Source of the DNA: Cristatella mucedo
Taxonomy: Eukaryota > Bryozoa > Phylactolaemata > Cristatellidae
Reading direction: 5' to 3'
Assembly (NCBI GenBank): GCA_009760855.2
Contig: WPIO01000011.1
Span: 667,501 to 731,500 of the forward strand
Length of the DNA: 64,000 bases
Shown here: positions 24,148 to 35,699 of the stretch, one piece after another
Numbering within the stretch: the stretch's first letter is position 1
Layout: every line of letters begins with the position of its first letter
Position numbers and translations under genes: made by a program
Notes under the pieces: model-generated
What the model was told of the DNA's origin: nothing
Seen by the model: the letters and a program-made list of their open reading frames with translations, nothing else
Databases searched by the model: none

Positions 24148-24197
24148 TGTATATACTCGTTAAAAAGTTTTTTTTTCTTGATAATATGTACATGCAT

Positions 24198-24199
24198 AC

Positions 24200-24271
<72 letters not shown>
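24198..24271. repeat. (AT)n/(AC)n compound microsatellite
   Basis: TA repeats, a short ACAC stretch, then TA repeats again. It lies about 50 bp past the stop of the NeSL-like fragment. Confidence 0.95.
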
Positions 24272-24321
24272 CTTTTTGCAGGGATGTCCTCCGAAAGCAG
24301 TAAGTTCAGTTATAAATAATA

Positions 24322-24461
24322 TATAATTCATTTGTATAGCGCCCCAAGAGAACTAAATCTCTATTCAGGCGCTTCACATATGCCTCAGGACTCGAGCCAA
24401 CGACCTCAGCCAGACCTTAAGTCGGGGCGAGCACCTTAACCGCTGGACCAACCCAGCTCAG
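24322..24461 (-). mobile_element. SINE-B, minus strand, near full length
   Basis: The minus strand reads GAGCTGGGTTGGTCCAGCGG, B-box-like GGCTCGAGTCC, GCGCCTGAATAGAGATT and GGGGCGCTATACAAATGAAT. Confidence 0.85.
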
Positions 24462-25069
24462 TTAAGGCATTTTACCTGGTCTATTCCTATAACCAGTAGC
24501 AGTGTGAGGATTTTCAGGTCGGGACAAGTTCTGCCTCCGGTCTCGGCTCGACAAGACGATGCCAGAATTACGGCAAGGTCCGGCAGCTTTCCTCCGCCCT
24601 TCAGTGTCGAGCTTGAATCCATTTCCCTGCAAAAGTTGTGAAGGTGCTGTCCTAGGAGGAGCGGCTCGACGTCTCCAAGCTCTACACGGTTGCCGACATC
24701 GAAAGCAAACAGCTATTGGTGAGGGCAGATCCAAGCGGCCAGGCGGTGCATTTCCATCGACTCCTTCTCAAATGGAAAGTCCCAATTCGGAGTGCATCGT
24801 ATCAGAGGCCCTGTAGATTAAATATAAGCGGCCGGAGCGGTCAGTTCAAGCATTGCTATTCTCGAGCTTAAGATGACATAGCCAACCGGATCCGGTGTAG
24901 GTGGTGGTCATGTCTGGCACTTTGATCTCAATGCTGACAGAACTTCTACACTTTTGAAAGCGAATAGTCACAGCCAGCCCCTCACATTTCCGTTAGCACC
25001 TTAAGGATGCGATTAAACGAATGCAAGGCAGTGACTAAATTACGGTCACGTTTTTTTTGGCAATGCTTA

Positions 25070-25175
25070 CTGTACCTCGTGCTTAATTTCCAGCATATGC
25101 AAAGTGCCTAGAAATGGATTAAGTGCTCTGAGGGCGCTATACACGTATATTATTTTTATTGCTATTATTGTTAAC
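25070..25175 (+). mobile_element. LINE-A tail fragment
   Basis: CAAAGTGCCTAGAAATGGAT, then CTGAGGGCGCTATACACGTA and an ATT-rich tail. Only the last 100 bp of the element remain. Confidence 0.75.
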
Positions 25176-26283
25176 GTTAGTAAGATGAAGGTGAACTGCA
25201 ATGAAAGCATGTTACGAGAAGGCACGTTGCATTAACTCTCCGCTCAGCCGTGCTAGAGTCCTTTTCGACGTGCGCAATGACACAGTTGCGGTGAATATTT
25301 TAGTTAAGCAGCGTACGTAGCGCTCTCAGAATGTATGACCACTTCGTATCTACGGTGATCACCAATGCAGTCTCCTGATTCAGGCCTCGACCAAATGAGG
25401 ATCACCTCATATTTACTGGGCTCACCGGTGCAGTCTGACGGTTCAGGCCACTGCTAATCTCAGCCCGTAGCTCATTGATCTGGCCCTGTACGACCTCATC
25501 GAGCATACCAAGAAGCTCCTTATGCCACTTGCAAGAAAATTGACATTGTCACTGACCAATATGAAGACGAAGGCCACGTCGGGAAGCCATCCGTGCAGGC
25601 TCCAACCAGAGCTATAGCCGGAGTTCAAAAGAGTTCTACCCAAACAATTTTAAAAGAGCTCGTTCTTGCTAGAATCTGGCGTCTCTTCCGCCACAATGCA
25701 TTAAGAAGCAACAAATTGCTCAGCATTCAGATGTTTACGTAGGAAACGAGTGTGTGCATGGACCGTGTCCTCGTGTCAGGGTTGGGTTGGGTTGTAGCTG
25801 GCAGTGGATGTTGTGACGACGAACGGTAGCATAACCGCTAGACTATCTGTAGTTTTGCGGTCGCAATGGCTGAGAGTCAGTTTGCATAGGCATAGGGGTG
25901 GACTGCTTGCATCGGCTTCTTGGTCGATGCAGCATGCGGGCCGGCAGCGTAGGCAATTGATTAACGCAGCATATGAGCAGACTGTGCAGCTTGGTGATCG
26001 ATATTGCAGGATGGAGGTGGTGGTCAGAAGCGAGCGTGAGAGGGGAGAAATAAGTTGGGCTACCACCTAGCTCTACGTGCAGCTGAACAAACTGGCGTTG
26101 TTAGTCGTCGGCGAACTTTCCGTGCTCAGCGCCGGCAACTAAACTACGCTACCTGAAGCATAAGCCCGATCATAACGTAGGCTACTTACTTGCAGCAAAT
26201 ATGCATAATGAACGATACCTGCAGTAAACGCCGGCTATTCGTGATTCATCACACAATTGAATCCATGCCATTCGTCTTTGGTT

Positions 26284-26640
26284 TGCTTGTGCGTGCTGAC
26301 ACTGTGCATGCTGCCACTAACCTTGTTTGCAGGCTGACCCTGCGCGTGTCACCTCAAAACCATGTTATGCTTGTTGTCATTGAGCATGCAATCACTAATA
26401 ATAATAATAATAATGCACTTGATAAAGCGCCCTCAGAGAACTCAATCTCTTTCTAGGCGCTTTACATTTGCTGCAAAGGGAAATGCAATGAAATGGTGAG
26501 TAATATCATGCTTGACTAACCGTATACAACCATATTTCCTTTGCAGCATCTGTAAAGTTCCTTAAAAGAGATTGAATTCCCTGAGGGCACTATACAAGTG
26601 AATTATTATTACTATTATTATTATTATTATTACCGCCTAA
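26284..26640. mobile_element. Three nested LINE-A 3' ends in head-to-head order
   Basis: A plus-strand 3' UTR (26284-26402) is joined through a TAA run to a minus-strand tail (26398-26520), and then to another plus-strand tail with ATT repeats (26527-26640). The middle copy sits inside the first in opposite orientation, so repeated insertion into the same target is the simplest reading. Confidence 0.75.
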
Positions 26641-26670
26641 TATAAATACACAGTAAATAAATAAAGGCAT

Positions 26671-26813
26671 ACAATTCATTTGTAAAGCACCCCAAGTGAA
26701 CTTAATCTCTATTCAGGCGCTTCACATATATATGCCTCGGTGCTCGAGCCCACGACCTCAGCCAGACCTTAGTCGCGGCGAGCACCTTAACCGCTGGACC
26801 AAATCAGCTCGGC
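26671..26813 (-). mobile_element. SINE-B, minus strand
   Basis: Same order as other copies: AGCTGATTTGGTCCAGCGGT, a B-box-like GGGCTCGAGC, then a tail ending in CAAATGAATT on the minus strand. Confidence 0.82.
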
Positions 26814-27439
26814 ATGTGGAGGCTTATGCTGGGTATCGGTTGCGAACAAAACCTATTGGACTGCCGGGCATCTGGGGCGTGCGCTGAGAGTGGATCCTGA
26901 TGCTAAAAGGGTTCGGGGAGAGCGACCGCTTTGGAAAAAGAGCATGGTATTTGCGGCACCAGTACTCACGCTGGTGATAATGGTGCTTCTGTCGTCAAGT
27001 GACCGCTTCAACCCGCTCCGCTCCTCACCGAATCCCAGACCTGGAGAAATGTGGATGTTGGCCCTTTCTTAGCTTTCCCGGCGGCGTCATCGGGAGGCAG
27101 ATGCTTGTACCGCGTGGTGATCGCAACCGCCGCGAGTGGCCGGCCACGTGGCTCTGCCACGCATCGAGAGGCTTGACAATGTTCCCCTCGCACGTTATCT
27201 GGCCTATAAGGCGCGAGCCCAGACTTCGGCTGCAATTAAAATAAGTTCCTGAATTATCTGTCTTGAAGTCGCAGCAAACGATTGACGACATTTGATTTTC
27301 AACCCTCGACGGTGAGCTGGTTAGGGCAAAGCCTATTATCTAGCCGCAGGCCTGAAAGGAACGCGCTCGCCCAGCAAATGCTTGCACAAATACCAGAGCC
27401 TGCTCGGTAATTCCCTAATTTCTCTCTATAGCTCGGTCG

Positions 27440-28380
27440 CAATGCCAGTTTAAACGGCGGCGCGGTACATAAAGCTGTTGCGAACGACTCGCTCGGCCAC
27501 AGAGCGGGCGACCGCAAGCGGAACGAGCGCGACGCCGCAGCGGCTTCCGGGCGGTAGGAGGGGACCGTAGACGCTGGCCACCGCTCGAGCTCGCCTTCGA
27601 GCAGCGCGCCGATCGGAAGGGCTTCGCGCCGCATCGTCGGCGTCGTCAGAGCCGTAGCTGCCTCCCTCGCGTAGATAGGAGCGACGGACGCGTCGATATC
27701 GCGTTCGGCCTCGGTGTGGGCAATCCCAGAGGAGGCAGCCTGCCGAAGACGACGCACTGCCACCGCCCGCGCTGGCTGAGGCCGTGCTAGCCCAGGAAAT
27801 AAGGAGCTCGCTCTTCACGACCAAAGACGTGGTTTCGAATACGGCAGTTGGCAATCCTTTATTGTCAACTGCCAGGCGGTGGCGATAGGCGGTAAAGATC
27901 TTCTGCGGCTACACAAGTGAGGCCGTTCAATCAGACCGACGGCTGCGCGCCGGCAGACGGCGCTGCCAGTCGGCCGATTGGACGTGGGCCAGACGTGCGG
28001 GCCCGCGAGCCTAATTCTGACAGGCGGCGCCGCGCTGAGCGGCGGTCCCAACGCGCCGCCTCAGCCGTCAACGCCGTCTCAGACGTCAACGCCGGCCTCG
28101 TACGCAGGTCGCGGAGTAGCCGGGGCGTAGGCCGGCGGCGGCGGCGGCGCCGCCAGCGCCGCCAGCGCCGCCACCGCCAGCCTACGTACAAAGTACGCTG
28201 AAATACTGCCGTACTTCGTACCCGCGTGCGTACTTGGCAATCAGCGCTTCCCCGCTGCGGCGTCGTCGCGGTCGTTGGGAGAAATAGGCCGAGTAAGAGC
28301 TCAGCGCTCGTAGAAGCCCCCCCCCCCTCTCCGCGCCTACCGTTACAACGCAGCATGCCGCGTCCGGTCAGAACCTGGAA
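27440..28380. other. GC-rich island, no gene recognised
   Basis: GC- and CpG-rich, with open frames on both strands (for example minus-strand frames ending near 27299 and 27450) and a GCC/GGC-rich tract at 28120-28180. No domain, membrane segment or conserved motif stands out, and the frames overlap each other. A promoter with a first exon is possible. A 5'-truncated SINE-C copy (27806-27935) lies inside. Confidence 0.4.
27806..27935 (+). mobile_element. SINE-C fragment
   Basis: It retains GGTTTCGAATACGGCAG, GCAATCCTTTATTG, GGTGGCGATAGGCGGTAAAG and CTACACAAGTGAGGCCGTTC. The B box is damaged and the 5' half is missing. Confidence 0.65.
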
Positions 28381-28724
28381 GCAAACGCAGGGCTCATGAC
28401 GGTGCCATTGAAACGGCGGCGCCAGTTAAACTAGTCGGATTGTGGCTGATAATCATTATTCACGATTGCGCTATAATGCGATAATCGATGGTCGAGGCCA
28501 TATGAAAGCCGGCACAACGGATTGAGTTCTCTGAGGGCACAATAACAAATGCATAATAATAATAATGATTTCTATTGATATTATTATTATGAAATCGGCA
28601 GGTAGTTGTGATTCTGAGGTTGGCATTGGCATATGAGCTGATTTAAGCTCGTGGCCGCAAAGCTGTTGGTCTGCATCGAGTCCGCTGTTGAACGCCTGCA
28701 ATCCTCTGCTGCTGTCCAATAGAC

Positions 28725-29284
28725 TTGTCTATATCGTAGATACCAGCTTGATATGTTAAGGCATGAGCGCTCTTCGTTGCTCCCGTGTTCCTGCTACTAT
28801 CGGCGCTACTGCGTATATCAGTGCAGCACTTACAAGTCGCTGGCCGCGATGCAAGTTTCATGCGTCGCTAGTATTCATCTCGCGGCAGCTGGTATAGGCA
28901 CCGCTAGGAGCGCTGCGATCGCTGCCTAGATCTGACCGGACGTGACGGCTGCACACGACGCTTGTAACATTTGGTGTTAGAAGTATTGTATAATTGCTGA
29001 GGACCCGTCGCAGTCGTCGTGTGCTTGTCTCATTGCTTGTGACTTAATTGGTGAATGTTAAGCGTGAAATATGGAGTTCCTTATACACGTGTCCTGAGTT
29101 ACGGGCGGAGCGCGATATTGAGCCATGGAACGACGAAGTAGCTGCCTGTTGCTCCAAACTTCAGGATTCAGAAAAATACAAAGCTGAACTTTTGCGACAT
29201 TCGATGTTGGGCTTAACCGCAACTAAGGAGATTGAAACGTTAAACGGGTTCTTTCCTCATGCGAATGATGAGTTAACGCTCTAG
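28725..29284 (+). mobile_element. Remnant of LTR retrotransposon 5' end (LTR end, PBS, short ORF)
   Basis: At 28965-28982 the sequence TAACA/TTTGGTGTTAGAAG has the form of an LTR terminus (…CA) followed by a Ty3/gypsy primer-binding region of the TGGTGTTAGAAG type. An open frame of 78 codons (29048-29284) begins about 70 bp downstream, where gag would start. It is not recognisable as a known domain. The LTR start is uncertain and the rest of the element and its 3' LTR are not seen. The call rests mainly on the PBS-like junction. Confidence 0.4.
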
Positions 29285-29439
29285 CCACGGATGACCCAAG
29301 GCAGCACTGACGGCTGAGCAGCACAAAGCAGTATATAGTATGTTTCGTATAGCAGTAACATACTAATCTGGAGAGTATAGATACCCTAAAAGCAGAGATA
29401 CACCAATGTCTGAAAAAATAGTAAGGAGTCTCTAAATTT

Positions 29440-30010
29440 GTTACAAAGGAAGACGATTGAATGGTGAATGGTATCGTGCTTGATAAACAACATGAATAAC
29501 ATGGTTAGGGGTGATATGCATAGGGTCAACATGGAAGTGTGGCTAGTGGCAGCACGCACAGTGTCGGCACGCATAAGCACACAAAGGACGAATCAAACGG
29601 ACCCACTAAATACTGTCATAAATAGATACGTTTTTAATTTCTTTTTAAATGTATTCAAGTCAGGGGATGTCATGACGCAAGTCGGGAGTGAGTTCCGGGC
29701 TTTGGGAGCATACAAACTAAATGTACGGTCTTCAAAGGATTTAAGGTTTGTACGAGGTATAGGTAAACAGTTAGTTTCCGAAAAGCACCTGGTACGATGC
29801 TTGGCCCAGCGGGGGGGGGGGGGGGAGTAGATCAGACAGCTAGGCTGGAGCCAAAGAATGAAAGAACCTAAAAGTGAGCTACAAAACCTTGAAGTCATTC
29901 GTTGCTTGACTGGGAGTCAGTGCAGGTCGGAGAGAAGTGGTGTGATGCGGCAGCTGCGACGCTCACGACATAAGTACCAATGTAGCTCAGGTGCAGGCCA
30001 TAGTTGAAGC
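29440..30010 (-). mobile_element. LINE-A, RT C-terminus and 3' UTR, minus strand
   Basis: The minus strand encodes C-R-I-T-P-L-L-S-D-L-H-W, then N-L-K-S-F-E-D-R-T-F-S-L-Y-A-P-K-A and N-S-L-P-T-C-V, D-L-N-T-F-K-K-K-L-K-T. The usual 3' UTR follows. A G tract (about 29812-29826) interrupts the coding part. The copy is 5'-truncated and frameshifted. Confidence 0.85.
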
Positions 30011-30454
30011 TTCATATTTTTAGACCTATTGTTGAACGCTTTCCGACGTAAGAAGCCTTTTATCTCGCGTGACGTAAATATGTGCATGCCTTCTTCTGCA
30101 ATATTACCGTTGACTTTGCAACATGGTGAATATGGTGCTGTCATATTCGAGTACTTGAATGTCGATCACCGTGGAGTGGTTACGACCATGCTAGTGTAGC
30201 TGAATCGGAGTGGTAAAAGGATCTGCACCAGACCTCTTTTTCTAATTCGCAGTAACTTGGCTGTCCATTGCGTTTGGGAAGTCTTACAGTGGTGTATTTT
30301 TCTAAGAGATTGTGGGCACCGGACGTCGTCTATCAAATCCCACAAGCTGTCTAACTAAAGTCAGACAAGACAGGATTGCTGAGGCAATGCCAGTGCCGAG
30401 CAAGATAAAGACGAAGTCACAATCGCTCGTACAACAGTGCAGGGAGGGTTGCTC

Positions 30455-30540
30455 TTCCCTTTTCTGTAACTTCATAAAGCGACGAAGATGACGTGGATAT
30501 TACACAGGAGAGCTTTGTCTAGCGCACCCTGCATTGTGCA
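30455..30540 (-). mobile_element. LINE-D tail fragment
   Basis: The minus strand reads GCGCTAGACAAAGCTCTCCT, GTGTAATATCCACGTCATCT and TTATGAAGTTACAGAAA, as in the LINE-D 3' end at 18.3 kb. Confidence 0.6.
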
Positions 30541-30659
30541 TTATAATCTCATTTCGCTATGAGATCGTACCAGGTATCTAATAAGATCTCGCTTTATCTA
30601 CAGGCGCACATCTGTCTTCTGTCAAGTGAAGTGCTGACGAATCGGCGAAGAGCATTTAA

Positions 30660-30870
30660 CCGCTTCCGTCACTGCAAGCGGTGGTGATAGCCGGAAAGGC
30701 TTTTCTGTGGCTATACAAAAAGAGACTATTAAATCAGCTAGGATTTACTTATTTATTGATCTGTGATGGAACCATTAATCATTCGATCGTGCTTCCTTTG
30801 CAGCAAATGCAGAGTGATTAGAAATAGATTCATTTTTCTGAGGGTGCTATACAAATATATTATTACTATG
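30660..30870 (+). mobile_element. SINE-C 3' half followed by a LINE-A tail
   Basis: 30660-30760 is the 3' half of SINE-C (CACTGCAAGCGGTGGTGATA, CTATACAAAAAGAGACTATT, TTTA tail). 30780-30870 is a LINE-A tail (CATTCGATCGTGCTTCCTTT, GAGGGTGCTATACAAATA). Confidence 0.75.
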
Positions 30871-31197
30871 GCAACGAATCGTCTGCCGAAGCTGCTAGTG
30901 ACGCCCCACATCACCCACTGTGGTTCAAACGAGGTAAACCACCGTCGAGATTGGTATAAGCTAGGATTAGATTAAGTTATTTTGCTTAACTAGGATTTGA
31001 CTATAACGAATTAGGTTGCAAATAGCAAATTGTTGTCACCCCTAACTGTCATTTCGTTCTCGTTGGGGAACTGCCGAAAAAATGATAAAAATATTGAAGT
31101 GATTGGAAGTTTTTTTTTATAGAAGACAAAATATATTTTCATTCTTAAGCTTGAAAAAATAACCGAAACATTATTTTGCAAGAATGTTGGCACCAGA

Positions 31198-31265
31198 AGT
31201 CAATGTAAAGTGCCTAGAGAGAGATTGAGTACATCTGAGGGCGCTTTATCAAGTGTATTATTATA
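31198..31265 (+). mobile_element. LINE-A tail, 68 bp
   Basis: GTCAATGTAAAGTGCCTAGA, GAGGGCGCTTTATCAAGTGT and a short ATT tail: a strongly 5'-truncated insertion. Confidence 0.75.
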
Positions 31266-31489
31266 ACTATGATTAAGTACTATATTGAGCTTAATCAGAA
31301 GAGTTTCTTTTATATAATGCCAAAATGTGTGTTCTTTTTCGGCAAACTAAGCAAATAAATGCTACGAAGCCCTCTACGGGAACCAAAACAGAACAGAAAC
31401 TTTGAAAATTTCAAAATATTGGCATGTCCCCTGGACTGTCGGACTGGTAGTTTTAACAATAAAAAAGCGTAAACCCATAGACGTGAAGT

Positions 31490-31750
31490 TAGGCTCCGCC
31501 CTGTGGGGGGTAGGGCCTAGCTTCGGCAAACGCGTATCCAAGGCTACACCCGCTTGACTTACTGGCCCTGCGTACGGTTGTGGTTGTCGCGATACGCCTC
31601 CTAATAGCAGGGCTAGCCGGAAGTGGCCACGGTTCAGCAACTGGACTATGGTTACAGATATTGCAATTTACTGCTGCCCGGGCCGCGCAACTAAGGAGTC
31701 CATTGTTGCCGCATCGTCTGTTGAGACCTGGGGTTGTAGATTCGGTTCCT

Positions 31751-31784
<34 letters not shown>

Positions 31785-31870
31785 TGTATTTCGATATGAG
31801 GGAAGCCACGAGGGAGTTTCGCCCCGACCGCAGCAGGAGACTTCCGCTCCGGCTGTACATCGAGCCGGCG
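31490..31870. other. GC-rich patch with (CGG)n
   Basis: It contains about 30 bp of CGG repeat (31752-31781) and overlapping open frames on both strands with poly-Ala or poly-Gly. No domain is recognisable. The bases just before the CGG run (GGTTGTAGATTCGGTTCCTG) resemble the B-box region of SINE-C, so the repeat may have grown from a SINE relic (inference). Confidence 0.35.
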
Positions 31871-32505
31871 TTACGTCGTTCCCCAGGACTCAGCGTGCAA
31901 GTGCTGATTCAATCGTATTCAAGAGAAATTATGGGGATTTTATTTTTTTTATTTCTGCTGCTTCAAGTTTTGTTTGAGAGCTCCGGTAAATCCAGGCGGG
32001 TTCATTATAACAGGCGTTATCCTGTATGTCGCCGACGTTGTTGGTGGGTGTGTTGGCTGTACCAGGTAGTCATGCAATCTGAATAAGTCCTAAAAGTGTC
32101 TATTTATCTATTTATGGAATTAGTTGTGCGATAAATAGTGCTGGGATGTAGTACTTGTATTACATGTAAATGTTTTACTTGGCATGTATTACATGGATTA
32201 CTTGCCCTCTTCAAACCCAACTCCCAGTCGTCTGTACTTTTAAAAAAGCATACCGTTCTATATTGCGAATGTCAAATCGCCAAAATAATTATTCGATTAA
32301 CTTAAATTTCGGTATATGTTATCATTTGTGCATACAAAGCATCCCAGCCGTCTCTCGTGCACATTATACCTTATCAGATAGATCCAGTTTGATAAGTGCA
32401 TTGCTTTTCGTCTCTCTAAGCCATCTGTCACCATTCTACTCAAGTTTCTAGCAAATATTGTAAGTAGGCCAATAATGATTCTATCGACAAGACATATAAT
32501 ATATA

Positions 32506-32612
32506 TCATTTGTATAGCACCCTAAGAGAACTTAATCTCTATTCAGGTGCTTCGCATATGCCTCGGGGCTCAAGTCCACGACCTCAGCCAGACTTTGGTC
32601 GGGGTGAGCACT
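32506..32612 (-). mobile_element. SINE-B, head truncated
   Basis: On the minus strand it has the B-box-like region and the full tail but lacks the A-box end. That end abuts the LINE-A fragment at about 32613. Confidence 0.75.
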
Positions 32613-33455
32613 TGGAGTGAGCACAACTGGAGCATAGTAATTAGCTCCACAGTAGAATCCGCCTACTTTCAGCTTCATAACATTGCTAAAATTCGGGCCT
32701 GCTTAGATAAGGATACCACATCTAATTTGGTCCATGCATTCGTGACATCCCGTCTCGACTTCTGCAACTCGCTGCTTGCTGGCCTACCAGCATGTGCGAT
32801 CAGGCGAGTGCAGCTGGTGCAAAACTCTGCAGCTAGGCTTGTCTGTCGTGAGCGTCGCAGTTGCTACATTACACCACTTTTCGCCGACCTGCACTAGCTA
32901 CCAGTCAAGCAACGGATTGACTTCAAGGTTTTGTCACTCACTTTTAGGTCACTTCATTCTGTGGCTCCAGCCTATCTTTCAGATATACTCCCCCATCAGG
33001 CCAAGCATCGTACCACCCACTTTTCGAAATCCAACAGTCTAGAAATACCTCTTACAAACCTTAAATCCTTTGGAGACCGTGCATTTAGTTCGTATGCTCC
33101 CAAAGCCTGGAACTCTCTCCCGACCTGCGTCAGAACATCCCCTGACCTGACCACATTTAAAAGGAACTTAAAAACACCTATTTAGGACAGCATTTAGTGG
33201 GTCCCTGTGATTCGTCCTTGATGTGCTTATGCGTGCTGACACTGTGCATGCTGCCCCTAACCCCATTTGCATGCTGACCCTGTGTATGTCACCCCTAACC
33301 ATATTATTCATTTTGTTTGTTTTTCAAGCATGATTTTACTTACCATTCAATTGCATTTCCCTGTGCAGCAAATGTAAAGCGCCTAGAAAGAGATTAAGTT
33401 CTCTGAGGGCGCTTTATCAAGTGCATTATAATAATTATTATTATTATTATTAACA
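32613..33455 (+). mobile_element. LINE-A, best RT C-terminus plus 3' UTR
   Basis: The plus strand encodes A-C-L-D-K-D-T-T-S-N-L-V-H-A-F-V, then F-C-N-S-L-L-A-G-L-P-A-C and Q-N-S-A-A-R-L-V. After a frameshift come L-K-S-F-G-D-R-A-F-S-S-Y-A-P-K-A-W, N-S-L-P-T-C-V-R and D-L-T-T-F-K-R-N-L-K. This is the C-terminal end of an L2/CR1/Jockey-like reverse transcriptase. The 3' UTR and ATT tail follow to 33455. It is the reference copy for the family here, and it is 5'-truncated and frameshifted. Confidence 0.9.
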
Positions 33456-33834
33456 ACTTACTAAGGTCTATTGTTAGGTAATATAATGCAGATAAAAATA
33501 AAACGTTTATTTAGATTCAAGAGCTTTACTTCCGTTGTCAAGAAATCATTACCATACTTTAAGGTAAACGGCTGGTCACAATTTGGTTGGTGGTAACATG
33601 AGCAGATAGATTTCTTACACCAAAAATTGAAATGAGATTAGACGTATCCGTAATCAATAAGGACGTCGTACAAGCTGGCAGGGGACGATGTATTACTGCC
33701 AACATCGGCAACTTGTAGGAGGAATTCAAACAAGAAATTCAAAAGAATACTTGGAAGGGACTGCAAAAGGGATAAAATTGAGGTAGAAACGTTTGACAAT
33801 GACGTCTTCTCCACCAGCATAGCTTGTTCTAGGG

Positions 33835-33980
33835 CAGTGGTTCTCAATCATCCTAATGAAGAAACACTTGATTACAGTTTCTCGTGTTGTGGCGACCCCC
33901 GACCATGCAATTATTGTGTGCGAAATGTGGAAATGCGTGTTTTCCGAAGGTGTTAGGTGACCCCTGTGACGCCGGGCATG
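33835..33980 (+). mobile_element. hAT-type terminal sequence
   Basis: CAGTGGTTCTCAATC is the terminal inverted repeat form typical of hAT/Charlie-like elements, followed by TGTGGCGACCCCCGACCATG. A candidate 8-bp target flank TTCTAGGG precedes it. The other end was not found, so this is a fragment or a decayed MITE. Confidence 0.55.
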
Positions 33981-34920
33981 AAACTACGAAAAGCCTGTCG
34001 GGGTGCATTTGCTTATGTTAGGTATAGGATTGATTTTAGCCTAGTGTTGGTCGCCAGGCAACAACTGATGTAGCACCTGCCCAGAGGGGTTATCGAAATG
34101 AGTTATCGTAACTGATTTTAGGAAGAGTTTTGACCCCCTTTTCTCCTTCCTCCTTCGTATTTTCGCCATTCTTTCGCGTTCTTTATTCGTCTCAGTAGAT
34201 TTGCTTGAGAGTTCAACCAGTAGATCTTAAGATATTACTTAGACAGTCTGATAGCTCCTGGAACTGCTGGATGCTATATAAATGATAGAGCGAGTCGGGT
34301 CACTTTTATTGCTGCTGATATCAGTAAGCTAGGACTAGTGCTAAACAATTAGAAGCTCTCCGCACGTATTCTGCATTTCTCTTCGTGCTTTAGCCTGGAG
34401 ACAGATTCAATGCAGCTCTGCTTACCATTGAGAGACCTTTTATTTGGCCGCTCCTAATTGTGCAGATATGTACGTTGCATTGCCGCCCACAGTATATCTA
34501 CTCTTAAATATGGATAGAGAGAGGGCAACCTCTAGAATATAGAGAGATATCTCAAAAGGTTTTTCAGCTATTGTGCCATGTCTTGCACTTTCGTTGGTTG
34601 CCGTAGCTGCATATCATAGCCTAGCATGGGATGTATAATTAATTGCAAATTACTAAAGTGTAAACTAAAGCAACAGAAATCGGAGTAATCTGTGAACCAC
34701 AGGAAGTAAGAACAAAATATACCTTGTGTTCTGGTGCATATAACCATCCTATATAGAAGGGGATTCTACGGGTACCAGATATATTTGAAAGCTAATCTAA
34801 GGAGATACGCTAGTATAAATAATAATTTAAATAAATAATTATTTTATATACTAACAAGCTAAGCTACTCCTCTGAATGAAGTTTGCTTAGTAGTACCTTT
34901 AACTAACATGAGATTCCTGT
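33981..34920. other. Unassigned AT-rich stretch
   Basis: No gene is supported. A faint LINE-like tail is present near 34210-34290 (GGATGCTATATAAATGATAG). Confidence 0.5.
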
Positions 34921-34924
34921 AAGA

Positions 34925-35370
34925 CTGCCTTCTGCTACGATGCTCCCCAAGTCAAGAACTCACTCTCGACTGACATTAAGACACGTCTTGACTTTAGATT
35001 TAAAAAGCAGCCAAGAACCCTCTTATTCCTCACAAGCTTTACTTTGTCCGCATAAATTGTTCTTTGTGCATGCTGAAACTGTTCATGTTTTCACTGCCCA
35101 ATCGACGACCTTTGTTTCCACCACATGGAAAGTCTTTGGTAAGAGATTTAGTTCTCCTAGGGTGCTTTATAAATGCTTCTATTATTGTCATTTTTATTAG
35201 TACGGCACACTAGGTAAGGCGGTTACTTTTCACGTATAATTCAAGTTCGTTGGTTCAAATTTTGCGGTTGGCGATTGCTTCTGCAAGCGATCGTGATAGT
35301 CGTAAAGGATCTTCTGCCGCTACACAAAAAGAGGTTGGTAGATCGGCAAGTATTTTCATTTTACTTCTTC
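34925..35370 (+). mobile_element. Diverged LINE-A end followed by SINE-C
   Basis: 34925-35195 keeps the order of the LINE-A C-terminus and UTR with heavy divergence (TTCTTTGTGCATGCTGAAAC, TAGGGTGCTTTATAAATGCT). 35198-35370 is SINE-C (ACGGCACACTAGGTAAGGCG, a damaged B box GGTTCAAATTT, CTACACAAAAAGAGGTTGGT). Confidence 0.7.
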
Positions 35371-35699
35371 AGTCAGAAGAGGTTGCAGGGGACCAGGTTC
35401 AGCCTACCCGTGGAGTGGCTGGCTGCTTCGCCTGGCAGTGATGAACAGTACCAGCTGGTCGAGGTGTGTTTTCGGCGGGGAATACAGTTTATTACTAGTG
35501 CATTGCATACGATTTAAGGAGTACTTAAGCATTAGTGAATTTAGTATCCAGCCCGTCAAATGCTCACTCTGCTCGTTCTGAACTATGACTAAGGGGCCGC
35601 AGTGCGATGGTTTGTGCTCGGGTGATGAGCATGAACCAACAGGTCAAGAGGCTTTGGTAAAGCTGAGCTGCAGAAGTGTGATTTGATGCTCCTGCTTAG

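Noticed and set aside
24462-24816. Overlapping open frames that could be an exon or a pseudogene (for example a plus-strand stretch with V-S-K-L-Y-T-V-A-D after CTAG at about 24656)
   Set aside because: Some stretches look protein-like, but stops and frame changes interrupt them, no family is recognised and splice signals are ambiguous.
27299-28356. Minus-strand frames of 134-154 codons in a GC-rich patch
   Set aside because: Frames overlap each other, composition is Ala/Arg/Ser-rich, and no motif or splice support is visible. Kept only as a GC-rich island.
29048-29284. 78-codon ORF as an independent host gene
   Set aside because: It starts about 70 bp after an LTR/PBS-like junction, so a retrotransposon origin is more likely. 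No host domain is recognised.
33638-33847. Minus-strand 69-codon Leu/Ser-rich frame
   Set aside because: Too short, no recognisable family, and it overlaps the hAT terminus at 33835.
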